From: Sphingopyxis sp. YR583
Lineage (GTDB): Bacteria > Pseudomonadota > Alphaproteobacteria > Sphingomonadales > Sphingomonadaceae
Assembly (NCBI RefSeq): GCF_900108295.1
Contig: NZ_FNWK01000001.1
Location: 2,533,851 to 2,597,850 of the forward strand
DNA length: 64,000 nucleotides
Direction of reading: 5' to 3'
Below are positions 49,209-57,543 of this stretch, in pieces. Every line of letters starts with the position of its first letter. The first letter of the stretch is position 1. Both the position numbers and the translations under genes were made by a program. The notes beneath the pieces are model-generated. The model was not told the origin of the DNA. It saw only the letters and a program-made list of their open reading frames with translations, and ran no database searches.

Positions 49209-49679
49209 GTGCACCGGACGGACCTGATCGCTATCGGGGAACTCGCCGCGCGCACCGGGGTCGCGGTATCCGCGATCCGCTTTTACGAGGCGAAGGGGCT
49301 GATCGAGGCCTTGCGGACCGGGGGAGGCCAGCGGCGTTTCCTGCGCGCGGACATTCGCCGCGTGTCGTTCATCCTGATCGCGCAGCAATTGGGGCTGAGT
49401 CTTGAGGAAATTGCCGCTGAGCTGGCGCGGCTCCCTGCGGGGCGGACGCCGAATGGGGCCGACTGGACGCGGATCAGCACCGGCCTCCGCGCGCGGATCG
49501 ACGCGCAGATCGCATCGCTCGAACGCACGCGCGAACTGCTCGGCAATTGCATCGGCTGCGGATGCCTGTCGCTGAAAAAATGCGGGCTCTACAATCGAGA
49601 GGACAAAGCCGCGCAGCGCGGGGCGGGGCCGCGCTATGTGCTGGGCGACCGGTCGGGGGAGATTGCCGAGGTCAGGTGA
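49209..49679 (+). CDS. soxR: Redox-sensitive transcriptional activator SoxR
   Basis: A 156-residue MerR-family regulator starting at GTG 49209. HTH (IAIGELAARTGVAVSAIRFYEAKGLI), dimerisation helix, and the 2Fe-2S site CIGCGCLSLKKC (C-x2-C-x-C-x5-C). Redox-cycling compounds oxidise the cluster and switch on target promoters. Divergent from the VOC gene. No soxS is visible; in non-enterics SoxR usually acts directly. Confidence 0.96.
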   Translation: MHRTDLIAIGELAARTGVAVSAIRFYEAKGLIEALRTGGGQRRFLRADIRRVSFILIAQQLGLSLEEIAAELARLPAGRTPNGADWTRISTGLRARIDAQIASLERTRELLGNCIGCGCLSLKKCGLYNREDKAAQRGAGPRYVLGDRSGEIAEVR

Positions 49680-49686
49680 TACGCGC

Positions 49687-49830
49687 TGCTTAGGGTTGGG
49701 AAGCGGACGTTCCCACCTTCGTCATTCCCGCGAAAGCGGGAACCCAGAGCGGCCGTCGGCTGGCCTATCGCTGGGTTCCCGCTTTCGCGGGAATGACGAG
49801 GTGTAGGAGGCCTACCGTCAGCAACGGTCG
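49687..49830. repeat. Composite palindromic element, copy 2
   Basis: Perfect 27-base inverted repeat (49721-49747 and 49771-49797) beginning GTCATTCCCGCGAAAGCGGG. It is flanked by TGCTTAGGGTTGGGAAGC ... CGTTCCC on the left and CAGCAACGGTCG on the right, the same flanks as copy 1 at 32702-32838, though the hairpin core differs. It also ends the soxR transcript region. Confidence 0.85.
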
Positions 49831-49859
49831 TTACCGGCCGTCCTGCCTTCAACAGACAA

Positions 49860-50150
49860 TCAGACAGCAGACAGCCGCTCGATCTCCGGCGCGCCGGCGA
49901 GGCAGGGGCCGAGCTTTGCGCCGAGGGTGCGGAAATGGTCGGAGGCGCGGTGCGCTTCGACCGCCGCGTCGTCGTCATAGCATTCGAGCACCTTGTACAC
50001 GCCGGTCTCGGCGGTGCGGAACAGCTTGTAATAGCTGTTGCCCGGCTCGTTCGCGGCCACCGCAGGAGCGAGCTCGGCGAAGACGCCTTCGAATTCGGCT
50101 TCCTTGCCGGGCAGGACGCGCAGCGTTGCGATCACACCGATACCACTCAT
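49860..50150 (-). CDS. Putative quinol monooxygenase (ABM domain)
   Basis: A 96-residue YgiN-like protein: IGVIATLRVLPGKEAEFEGVFAELAPAVAANEPGNSYYKLFR and YDDDAAVEAHRASDHFRTL. Such dimers act on quinols or remain uncharacterised. It follows the CMD gene by 16 bases in the MaoC-thiolase-CMD run. Confidence 0.9.
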   Translation of the reverse strand: MSGIGVIATLRVLPGKEAEFEGVFAELAPAVAANEPGNSYYKLFRTAETGVYKVLECYDDDAAVEAHRASDHFRTLGAKLGPCLAGAPEIERLSAV

Positions 50151-50166
50151 GTCTCTCTCCTAAATT

Positions 50167-50763
50167 TCAGGCTTTGAGGTCGGGGTCGACGGTCCAGCCG
50201 TCCTCGACCTGAATGCCGAAGCTGTTCAAAATCATCGATACTTGCGTGTATTGGCCGACGGTCATCACCAGGTCCATGCGGCCCTTGTCGCCGATTGGCG
50301 CCAGCGCCGCCCAGCTTGCGTCGGTGATGAAATGATTGCCGGTCAGATCGTCGGTGGCGCGGAGCATCGCGCGGTCGAGGTCGTTCCAGCCGTCGGCGTC
50401 GGGCCCGGCCTTGATGCGCGCGATCTCGTCTTCGGTGAGCCCGCAGTCTAGGCCGATCCGTTTGTGCTGCGTCCACTCATAGCCCGAACGGCAATTATAG
50501 CCGGTGCGCAGAATGACGAGTTCGCGGTCGCGGGGCGAAAGCGCATTGCGCTTCGAAAGGATATAGTTGCCCCAGCCGAGGAAGGCGGTGAGCGCCTTGG
50601 GCGCGTGGGCAAGGGTGCGGAAGATGTTGAGAATCTTGCCGCCCCCGACCTTGCCCCCAACCACACCGGTATCTGGGGCAAGGAAGGGTTCAAGCGCGGC
50701 GCGCTGGTCGGCATCGAGCCGGCCCAAGTCGACCGGCTCGATACGCGGAGCGTTCAAACGCAA
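50167..50763 (-). CDS. Carboxymuconolactone decarboxylase family protein, start TTG
   Basis: A 198-residue protein: LSKRNALSPRDRELVILRTGYNCRSGYEWTQHKRIGLDCGLTEDEI is the CMD/AhpD-like region with one Cys (C in YNCRSGYEW) and His in QHKR. No ATG or GTG fits: the reading from ATG 50829 enters thiolase. TTG at 50763, just behind the thiolase TGA (50767-50765), gives the family-like start MRLNAPRIEPVDL. Probably cotranslated with thiolase. Confidence 0.88.
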   Translation of the reverse strand: MRLNAPRIEPVDLGRLDADQRAALEPFLAPDTGVVGGKVGGGKILNIFRTLAHAPKALTAFLGWGNYILSKRNALSPRDRELVILRTGYNCRSGYEWTQHKRIGLDCGLTEDEIARIKAGPDADGWNDLDRAMLRATDDLTGNHFITDASWAALAPIGDKGRMDLVMTVGQYTQVSMILNSFGIQVEDGWTVDPDLKA

Positions 50764-50764
50764 A

Positions 50765-51946
50765 TCAGAAGACCTCGAACAGGCCCGCCGCGCCTTGGCC
50801 GCCGCCGATGCACATGGTGACGACGGCATATTTGACGCCGCGGCGCTTGCCTTCGATCAGCGCGTGGCCGACGCAGCGCGCGCCAGTCATGCCGAACGGG
50901 TGGCCGATCGAGATCGAGCCGCCGTTAACGTTGAGCAGCTCGTTCGGGATGCCGAGCTGGTCGCGGCAATAGAGAACCTGCACGGCAAAGGCTTCGTTGA
51001 GTTCCCAAAGGCCGATGTCGTCCATCTTGAGGTCGAAGCGTTCGAGCAGCTTCGGGATCGCGAACACGGGGCCGATGCCCATTTCGTCGGGCTCGGTGCC
51101 CGCGACGGCCATGCCGACATAACGGCCAAGCGGCTGAAGGCCCTTCTTCTCGGCGACCTTGGCTTCCATGACGACGCAGGCCGATGCACCGTCGGCGAGC
51201 TGGCTGGCGTTGCCTGCGGTGATCGAGAAACCTTCGCCCATCACCGGCTTCAGGCTCGAAAGCCCTTCGAGCGTCGTGTCGGGACGGTTGCACTCATCCT
51301 TGTCGGCGACAACGTCCTTGAAGGTGACTTCCTTCGTTTCCTTGTTCACGACCGCCATGGTGGCGGGGCAGGCGACGATCTCGTCGTCATATTTGCCCGC
51401 GGCCTGCGCGGCTGCGGTGCGCTGCTGCGACTGGAGGGAATATTCGTCCTGCAGCTCGCGGCTGATGTTGTAGCGCTTCGCGACGACCTCTGCGGTGCCG
51501 ATCATCGGCATATAGGTGTCCTTGTGCATCGCGATCAGTTCGGCGTCGGTCTCGATGAAGACCTTGCCGCTGCCGCTGACTTTCGAGATCGACTCGATGC
51601 CGCCAGCGACCGCGATGTCCTGACGGTCGACGATGATCTGCTTCGCGGCGGTCGCGATGGTCATCAGGCCCGACGAGCACTGGCGGTCGATCGACATGCC
51701 GGGGACAGTGACGGGCAGGCCGGCACGCAGCGCGATCAGGCGCGCGACGTTCATCGTCTGCGACCCCTGCTGCATCGCGGCGCCGAACAGAACGTCGTCG
51801 ATCTCGCCGCCTTCGATGCCGGCGCGCTCGACTGCGGCGCGGACGGCATGGGCGCCGAGCGTCGGGGCGAGGGTGTTGTTGAACGAGCCGCGTGCCGCCT
51901 TGGTGAGCGGGGTACGGGCGGTGGAGACGATGACTGCGTCACGCAT
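50765..51946 (-). CDS. Acetyl-CoA acyltransferase (thiolase)
   Basis: A 393-residue thiolase: catalytic Cys in [15 protein letters not shown], late HPFGMTGAR (His) and [19 protein letters not shown] (second Cys). [23 protein letters not shown] is the family start. It could be a fatty-acid beta-oxidation thiolase or acetoacetyl-CoA thiolase; the neighbours (MaoC, CMD) favour acyl-CoA catabolism. No symbol assigned. Confidence 0.95.
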   Translation of the reverse strand: MRDAVIVSTARTPLTKAARGSFNNTLAPTLGAHAVRAAVERAGIEGGEIDDVLFGAAMQQGSQTMNVARLIALRAGLPVTVPGMSIDRQCSSGLMTIATAAKQIIVDRQDIAVAGGIESISKVSGSGKVFIETDAELIAMHKDTYMPMIGTAEVVAKRYNISRELQDEYSLQSQQRTAAAQAAGKYDDEIVACPATMAVVNKETKEVTFKDVVADKDECNRPDTTLEGLSSLKPVMGEGFSITAGNASQLADGASACVVMEAKVAEKKGLQPLGRYVGMAVAGTEPDEMGIGPVFAIPKLLERFDLKMDDIGLWELNEAFAVQVLYCRDQLGIPNELLNVNGGSISIGHPFGMTGARCVGHALIEGKRRGVKYAVVTMCIGGGQGAAGLFEVF

Positions 51947-52011
51947 GTTGGGAGTCCTTCTTTCTGGTTCCGGTTATCTTAACGGGGGAGGTCCGCCGGC
52001 AAAGCTATGCT

Positions 52012-52476
52012 TTAGACGAAGAACTGGCTGATCCATTCGGCGATCAGCGCGGGCTTTTCCTCGCCCTCGATCTCGACGGTCACTTCGTTCATCTGCTGCC
52101 ACTGACCCGGGCGCTTTTCCTCGAGCTCGAGCAGCTTCACATGGCTGCGGACGCGCCTGCCCGAACGGACGGGCGACAGGAAACGGACCTTGTTGCAGCC
52201 GTAGTTGACGCCCATCTTGACGCCGCCGACCTTGGGGCCGTCGGTGCTCGCGCCGAGCATCGGCAACAGCGACAGGGTGAGGAAGCCGTGCGCGATCGTG
52301 CCGCCGAACGGCGTCAGCTTCGCCTTTTCCTCGTCGATATGAATGAACTGATGATCGCCCGTCGCGTCGGCGAACTTGTTGATCATCTCCTGATCGACGA
52401 GCACCCATTCGGACGTGCCCAGATGCTCGCCGACCTTGGTCTGCAGTTCCTGCGGCGTGATGGTGGCCATGTTCAT
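52012..52476 (-). CDS. MaoC-like dehydratase (enoyl-CoA hydratase-like)
   Basis: A 154-residue hot-dog protein: WVLVDQEMINKFADATGDHQFIHIDEEKAKLTPFGGTIAHGFLTLSL contains the D-x5-H hydratase-2 motif (DATGDHQFIH). NodN/MaoC branch. Likely (R)-specific hydration of enoyl-CoA. Start ATG 52476 or, two codons later, 52470. It precedes thiolase by 65 bases and heads the catabolic run. Confidence 0.92.
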   Translation of the reverse strand: MNMATITPQELQTKVGEHLGTSEWVLVDQEMINKFADATGDHQFIHIDEEKAKLTPFGGTIAHGFLTLSLLPMLGASTDGPKVGGVKMGVNYGCNKVRFLSPVRSGRRVRSHVKLLELEEKRPGQWQQMNEVTVEIEGEEKPALIAEWISQFFV

Positions 52477-52563
52477 CCCCTCAATAGCTGGTTCGGGGCG
52501 CGTTCTAGGCCTCTCTTGCGGCGTTGCACAAGGGCCAACGCCCTCGGCCGCGGCGCCGTAGCG

Positions 52564-53769
52564 TCAGGTGGCCTTGGCTGCCTTTGCCGCCGATGCCCTG
52601 GGCTTTGGAGACTCGGGATAGGGCATGATCATCGTCCCGTCGGGCGCCGCGGTAAAGGTAGTTTGCGTCGGATAGGCGAATTCATATCCTGACTTTGCCA
52701 TCGCCTCGAACAGCCGGATCGCGACATCGGTGCGCGCCGCAGCTACCTTGTCGAATTCGTCGCTGAAAACGTCAAAGAGCAACTCGAAATCGAGGCTCGA
52801 CGGGCCGAAGGTCAGGAAGCTCGAGCGAATGAATTCATGGCCCCCGGCAACAACCTGTTCCTCGAGCAGGGCGGGCAGATCACGCAGCATTTCGGGTGTC
52901 GTTTGATAGATGACGCCAATCTGGAAGGTGATACGGCGGCGGTGGAGATGCGCGAAATTGGTGATCTCCTTGCTCAGCAAATTGGTGTTCGAGATGACGA
53001 GCAACTCGCCGTTCAATGAGCGGAGGCGTGTGCTCTTAAGCCCGATGCGCTCGACCGTCGCGGTGCTCGTGTCATATTTGATCGTCTCGCCGACGCGGAA
53101 CGGGCGGTCGAAGATGATCGACAGCGAGGCGAAGAGGTCGGAGAAAATGCCCTGTGCGGCGAGGCCGATCGCGATGCCGCCGATGCCGAGGCCCGCGATG
53201 AGGCCGGTGACATTGACCCCCATATTGTCGAGGATGACGATCGCGGCGATCGCGAACAAGGCGATGCTGATCAGCAGGCGGATGATCCCCATCGCGTTGC
53301 TGAGCGTTTCGTTGTTCCCTTCCGCGGCGCGGCGCTGGATCAGCCCGAGGACGATCTCGCGCGCCCAGATCGCGACCTGCAGCACGACCGCGACGGTGAA
53401 GACGAACTGGATCAGTTGCATGATCACCGCGGGCGGTTGCGCATAGGCGGCGACCATGCGGATCGCGACGATCGCGAGCACCGATGACTTGGTCTTGTGG
53501 ATCACACGCCCGGCGATGTGCGTCAGCGTCATCTCGCCCTCGGCCGATTGCGCATGCTTGAGCGCGAAGCTGCGGGCCATCGACAGGATGAAATAGATGA
53601 GCAGGCCTGCGCCGATCGCGATGCCGATCTGCAGCCAGTGGCTGTTCACCCACGCGACGCTGAGGTCCCAATAGCGCTGGAGGTCGGCTAGCGGGTCGGT
53701 CGCGGCCGCCTTTGTGGGCGCAGCTTTCGGGGCGGCGGTGGTCGCGGCGGCGAGGATGGAGAAAGTCAC
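52564..53769 (-). CDS. mscS: Small-conductance mechanosensitive channel (MscS type)
   Basis: A 401-residue channel: helices WLQIGIAIGAGLLIYFILSMA, FVFTVAVVLQVAIWAREIVLG and LLISIALFAIAAIVILDNMGV, then pore helix ALGIGGIAIGLAAQGIFSDLFASLSI and cytoplasmic beta domain (FDRPFRVGETIKYD). The N-terminal 30 residues are Ala/Pro-rich and unusual. Releases solute under osmotic downshock. 21 bases downstream of the topoisomerase gene. Confidence 0.92.
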   Translation of the reverse strand: MTFSILAAATTAAPKAAPTKAAATDPLADLQRYWDLSVAWVNSHWLQIGIAIGAGLLIYFILSMARSFALKHAQSAEGEMTLTHIAGRVIHKTKSSVLAIVAIRMVAAYAQPPAVIMQLIQFVFTVAVVLQVAIWAREIVLGLIQRRAAEGNNETLSNAMGIIRLLISIALFAIAAIVILDNMGVNVTGLIAGLGIGGIAIGLAAQGIFSDLFASLSIIFDRPFRVGETIKYDTSTATVERIGLKSTRLRSLNGELLVISNTNLLSKEITNFAHLHRRRITFQIGVIYQTTPEMLRDLPALLEEQVVAGGHEFIRSSFLTFGPSSLDFELLFDVFSDEFDKVAAARTDVAIRLFEAMAKSGYEFAYPTQTTFTAAPDGTMIMPYPESPKPRASAAKAAKAT

Positions 53770-53790
53770 GTCGGGTCCTTTTGTCTCGGA

Positions 53791-54801
53791 TCAGGCGGAT
53801 TGAAGCAGCACCGCGGCCGCGGGCGCCTGCTCCAGATAGGTCAAAAATCCGCGTTCGTAACGCGAAAGATAGCGCGTGGCGCGTGGCAGGTGGCCGACCT
53901 CGGACGCGAAGTCTTCGCGCGCCTGCGCCGCGGCGAGCATCGCGGGGTGGACATAGGCCTTGCGCGCGATCGCCGGGGTGTTGCCGAGGCGGTCGGCGAC
54001 ATGTTGCAGCATCGCCTTCAAAGTCGGCGGTGCGGGGGCATCGTAGAGAAAGGCGAAAGCCTCGACGCTCGCCGACCATGTACGGAAATGCTTCGCGCTG
54101 AAATCGCCGCCCATCGCCTCACGGATATAGGTGTTCACATCTTCCGACGCGACGGCGCACAGATCGCCGCCATCTTCATATTGAAAGAGCCTCTGGCCGG
54201 GAAGATCCTGAAGCCGTCGAACGAGCGTCGTCAGTCTGCGGTCGCTGATCGTCACCTCGCGCTTAGCGCCGCCCTTCGCGGTATATTTGAGGCGCAGCGT
54301 CTTGCCCGACAGTTTGGCGTGGCGCTGGCGGAGCGTCGTCGCGCCGAAGCTTTTGTTCGCGGCGACATATTGCTCGTTGCCGACGCGAAGCGCGGCGAGA
54401 TCGAGCAGCCGAACGACCGCAGCGACGACGCGCTCGGAACACAACGTCCGGCGATTCAGATCGCCTTCGAGGCGCGCGCGCAGCAAGGGTAACGCGTGAC
54501 CGAAAGCGGCGCAGCGATCATATTTGTCCGCCTCGCGCGCCATACGGAAATCGGGGTGGTAGCGATATTGCTTGCGCCCGCGCGCATCATAGCCGGTCGC
54601 GAGAATATGGCCGTTCGGCGCGGGGCAGAACCACGCATCCTCATAGGCCGGGGGCAGGGCGATCGCGTTGAGACGGTCGATCTCGTCGCGGTCGCGGATG
54701 ACCTTCCCCTTGGCGTCGCGGTAGAGCCAGCCGACGCCCGAGCGCCTCCGGCTTATACCGGGCAGGCTGTCGTCGACATGGACAAGGCGCGGTGCGGACA
54801 T
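53791..54801 (-). CDS. DNA topoisomerase IB
   Basis: A 336-residue poxvirus-type enzyme: N-terminal domain (GVGWLYRDAKGKVIRD, ALPPAYEDAWFCPAPNGHILATGYDARGRKQYRYH), catalytic domain with R139 in LRVGNEQYVAANKSFGATTLRQRH, KHFRTW (H238, R240) and the nucleophile Tyr283 in ARKAYVHP. Relaxes supercoils by nicking one strand. Such enzymes occur scattered in alphaproteobacteria. Part of the minus-strand run with mscS and the polysaccharide genes, but not functionally obvious there. Confidence 0.96.
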   Translation of the reverse strand: MSAPRLVHVDDSLPGISRRRSGVGWLYRDAKGKVIRDRDEIDRLNAIALPPAYEDAWFCPAPNGHILATGYDARGRKQYRYHPDFRMAREADKYDRCAAFGHALPLLRARLEGDLNRRTLCSERVVAAVVRLLDLAALRVGNEQYVAANKSFGATTLRQRHAKLSGKTLRLKYTAKGGAKREVTISDRRLTTLVRRLQDLPGQRLFQYEDGGDLCAVASEDVNTYIREAMGGDFSAKHFRTWSASVEAFAFLYDAPAPPTLKAMLQHVADRLGNTPAIARKAYVHPAMLAAAQAREDFASEVGHLPRATRYLSRYERGFLTYLEQAPAAAVLLQSA

Positions 54802-54856
54802 GGAACCATAGCGCCTTTCCGCCGCCGATGGTTCCCGCAGGCCGGATATCGGTTGG

Positions 54857-55987
54857 TCAGGTCTCGCTGCGGCTTGCTGCGAAGAACCTGCGCGGCGCGG
54901 CGAGCAGACGGTCGCCGAGCCGCTGCGTCATGCGCCGGGCCGGCACCTCCAGCGCGATGTGCAAAAGATGCGAAGCCGCCAGCGTCAGGACGACAAAGCC
55001 GGCTATCTTGGCTGGATGGACCAGCGCCGGATCATCGACGAAAAAGAGCTTGAAGAGGATCCAAAGGAAGAAGTGCGACAGGTAGACGGCATAGCTGATG
55101 TCGCCCAACCATTGCGCGAACCGGCCCGAAAGCATCGGCCGCGCCGTCGTCGAGGCTTGCAGCGCGAGGATGACGATAGCGGTCATTATCAGTGGTATGG
55201 CCGCAGGCTGCGATCCCGCCATGCCGAACAGAAGCGCGGCGATGCCGGAGAGGGCGAGCGCAGTGCCGTAGATGATTGCCGTGCCACCGGGTCTTTCGCG
55301 CTGCGCCGTCCACCATTGGCAAAGAAGGATGCCGATGCCGAATTCGACGAGGCAGCGCAGCAGCCCGGTCGCGGGAATATCGTCGCCGATGCTCGCGTGG
55401 CCGCCCGCCGCGAACCACCATCCGAGACCGGCTGCCATCGCGACGATCAGCAACGGAAAGCTCCACGCGCCGCGCGGCAGCCGCGACATCCAGCCGCCCG
55501 TGATCGCCAGCAGCAGATAGGCCGCCCATTCGGTCGAGATCGACCAGGCGGGATCGTTCCACGCCAGGCGGTCGCTGAACCCCCAATTCTGGACGAGCAG
55601 ATAATGGGCGGGAAGTTCGGCGAAGCTGTAATGCTCGCCCGGGTCGCGGCCGCTGACGATCAGCGCCGCGGCGAAAAGGACCATCGCCGACAGGATCGCG
55701 AGGTGCAGCGGGAAGATGCGGGCAAATCGCCGGACGATGAACTGCGGCGCGGCGCGCATGCCCCTATCGCGAAATTCGCCCCCATAGGTCCACCACAGGA
55801 CGAAACCCGACAGGACGAAAAACAGATCGACCGCCAGATAGCCCTGCGCCAACACCGAAATGACCCGATCGGGCAGGAAGCCCGTCATTCCGCCGCGGAT
55901 ATGATAAAGGAGCACCGCGAGCGCCGCGAAACCGCGCAGCCCGGTGAGGGTCGGCAGCATCCGCCCGGGGGGGACGGCCGCGGTCAT
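54857..55987 (-). CDS. Acyltransferase 3 family membrane protein
   Basis: A 376-residue OafA/YrhL-like protein with about ten transmembrane helices; LTGLRGFAALAVLLYHIRGG contains the conserved RGFAAL-x-V and His. GYLAVDLFFVLSGFVL, ARIFPLHL, and ISYAVYLSHFFLWILF are typical. It probably O-acetylates a surface polysaccharide. Its ATG overlaps the stop of the exosortase-associated ligase by 4 bases (ATGA). Confidence 0.92.
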   Translation of the reverse strand: MTAAVPPGRMLPTLTGLRGFAALAVLLYHIRGGMTGFLPDRVISVLAQGYLAVDLFFVLSGFVLWWTYGGEFRDRGMRAAPQFIVRRFARIFPLHLAILSAMVLFAAALIVSGRDPGEHYSFAELPAHYLLVQNWGFSDRLAWNDPAWSISTEWAAYLLLAITGGWMSRLPRGAWSFPLLIVAMAAGLGWWFAAGGHASIGDDIPATGLLRCLVEFGIGILLCQWWTAQRERPGGTAIIYGTALALSGIAALLFGMAGSQPAAIPLIMTAIVILALQASTTARPMLSGRFAQWLGDISYAVYLSHFFLWILFKLFFVDDPALVHPAKIAGFVVLTLAASHLLHIALEVPARRMTQRLGDRLLAAPRRFFAASRSET

Positions 55988-57321
55988 GCTCGCGCCATCG
56001 GCTGCATCGTCAGCGGCCGCCATCCGGTTTCTTTCTCGCGGCGACGACAATAGGTCGTCAGTCCGATTTCGAGCGCCAGCATCATGTAAATGAAGGGCTG
56101 GAAGGCGATGGCGACGAAGAGCGACCCGATCAGATAGACGATATGGCCGTGCTGGAGCGCCGTCGCCAACGGCGCGATCCATTGTTCTTCGCCTCGGCGC
56201 GTCTTCAGATATCGTCGCCGGATGCGTTCCATCTGCGCAAGTCCGCTGAGATGGAGGATCAGCCAGAGAGCGGTGCCGGGATAGCCCTGCTCGCCCAGCA
56301 TCTCGAAATAGCTCGAATGATAGGCGCGCGATTTTTCTTCATAAACGCTCGCGCTGTCCTCGTTGGCGCCCGCTTCCTTTTCGACGCGCACATGGTTTTG
56401 CAGGTAAGCGTTGAAACCGCCGCCGAAGGGGTTTTCCTTCGCATATTCCCAAGTCCACGCCCAAACCGCAACGCGGGTGGAGGCGGACTGGTCGGACTTG
56501 TAGCCGCGGATCGTTTCCATCCGCTCCGTATAGCTTTGCGGCAGAAAGGGAATAGCGGCGACGGCGAGCAATCCCGCGCCGGCTATATAGAGAAAGCGGT
56601 GCTTCACCGCGCGGAGCGACAACATCGCGAGAATGACAAGGCAAATGAGCCCGGTTCGCGTCTGCGTGCCGACGGGCAGCAGCGCGCAGGCGAAGACGAG
56701 CGCGAAGCAGAAGAGCGAGACCGTCCAGTCGGGCGGAAAAATCGTTCCGTGCCGCCGGTACCACAGGATCAGCGGGATGATCGAAACGGCAACGGTCGAC
56801 ATGGTGCTGCCTTCGTACAGGCCGTAATTTTCATTGAGCAGCAATTGCAGCGAGCCATAGCCGCCGCCGCCCGCAGCGGTCTTGATTCCGCCTGCGATCG
56901 CGATCGACGCGGCCGAGAGCAGCAGGACCAGCGCCAGCGCCTCGATCCGCAGCTTGGTTCGCAAGGTCAGGGGCAGGAAGATCGCCCAGACGAGCGCCTT
57001 CCATACCCAGCTCCATTTATCGGCTGCTTCCACCGGAAAGTCGGCGTTGACCGTCGTCATCCAGCAATAAAACAGGAGTGCCACCAGCAGCGTTTGTCGG
57101 CCCGACCAGCGCGTATCGCGCTTGTCGTCGGCGACAAGCCAGCCGACAACCGCCAGGCCAAAGACGATCAGCGAAATCGGGATCGAGTTGATCAGGAAAT
57201 AGCTCAGACGCTGCGGCGCCACGATGTCGATGTAGCAAAAGCACAGCACGAACAGGAATGGCTTGCGAAAGCCGATCCCGATGAAGGCGAACAGGAAGGC
57301 GACGAACGCGAGGTCACGCAT
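55984..57321 (-). CDS. Putative O-glycosylation ligase, exosortase A system-associated
   Basis: A 445-residue polytopic protein of the O-antigen ligase-like superfamily. MRDLAFVAFLFAFIGIGFRKPFLFV, YIDIVAPQRLSYFLINSIPISLIVFG, KWSWVWKALVWAIFLPLTLRT, and ASTRVAVWAWTWEYAKENPFGGGFNAYL match the family linked to exosortase A/PEP-CTERM loci and exopolysaccharide. ATG 57321 is preferred over the 57354 codon. It would join glycans in the inner membrane. Overlaps the preceding 54-residue gene (8 bases). Confidence 0.93.
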   Translation of the reverse strand: MRDLAFVAFLFAFIGIGFRKPFLFVLCFCYIDIVAPQRLSYFLINSIPISLIVFGLAVVGWLVADDKRDTRWSGRQTLLVALLFYCWMTTVNADFPVEAADKWSWVWKALVWAIFLPLTLRTKLRIEALALVLLLSAASIAIAGGIKTAAGGGGYGSLQLLLNENYGLYEGSTMSTVAVSIIPLILWYRRHGTIFPPDWTVSLFCFALVFACALLPVGTQTRTGLICLVILAMLSLRAVKHRFLYIAGAGLLAVAAIPFLPQSYTERMETIRGYKSDQSASTRVAVWAWTWEYAKENPFGGGFNAYLQNHVRVEKEAGANEDSASVYEEKSRAYHSSYFEMLGEQGYPGTALWLILHLSGLAQMERIRRRYLKTRRGEEQWIAPLATALQHGHIVYLIGSLFVAIAFQPFIYMMLALEIGLTTYCRRREKETGWRPLTMQPMARA

Positions 57322-57478
57322 CGGGCGATGAATCCCTCGCCCGAGCCTCTGCATCGCGCTGCCGTTTCCATGCGTCGCGCGGGCTCACCTCGAGATCGAG
57401 GTCGGCGCGGTGAAGCAGGCGCCAGAGCGCGATCGCCAGCAGGACGTGCGTCAAGGCAATGGAGAAATTGTCGACCAT
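57314..57478 (-). CDS. Small protein upstream of the ligase (54 residues)
   Basis: Read directly from the sequence; too short for a long-ORF search. GGGAG lies 4 bases before ATG 57478 and the reading frame ends by overlapping the ligase start (ATGCGTGA). Sequence begins MVDNFSIALTHVLLAIALWRL, one hydrophobic segment, then an acidic and basic tail (LDLEVSPRDAWKRQRDAEARARD). The RBS, the overlap and the amphipathic-to-charged layout argue that it is a real gene of this cluster. No family recognised. Confidence 0.6.
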   Translation of the reverse strand: MVDNFSIALTHVLLAIALWRLLHRADLDLEVSPRDAWKRQRDAEARARDSSPDA

Positions 57479-57502
57479 GTCCGCTCCCGCTACGCGATCG
57501 GG

Positions 57503-57518
57503 GTTGACGCCGCGTTAA
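57503..57518 (-). promoter_or_regulatory. Near-match CtrA-like site before the small gene
   Basis: On the minus strand: TTAA, CGCGGCG, TCAAC, one base away from TTAA-N7-TTAAC, 25 bases upstream of ATG 57478 and between it and the divergent glycosyltransferase gene. Confidence 0.3.
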
Positions 57519-57543
57519 GGCTTGTATGTCAATGCGCTGGCCC

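Noticed and set aside
53791..54801. Topoisomerase IB as evidence of a viral or mobile region
   Set aside because: Poxvirus-like TopIB is common in bacterial chromosomes, and neither integrase nor phage genes are nearby.
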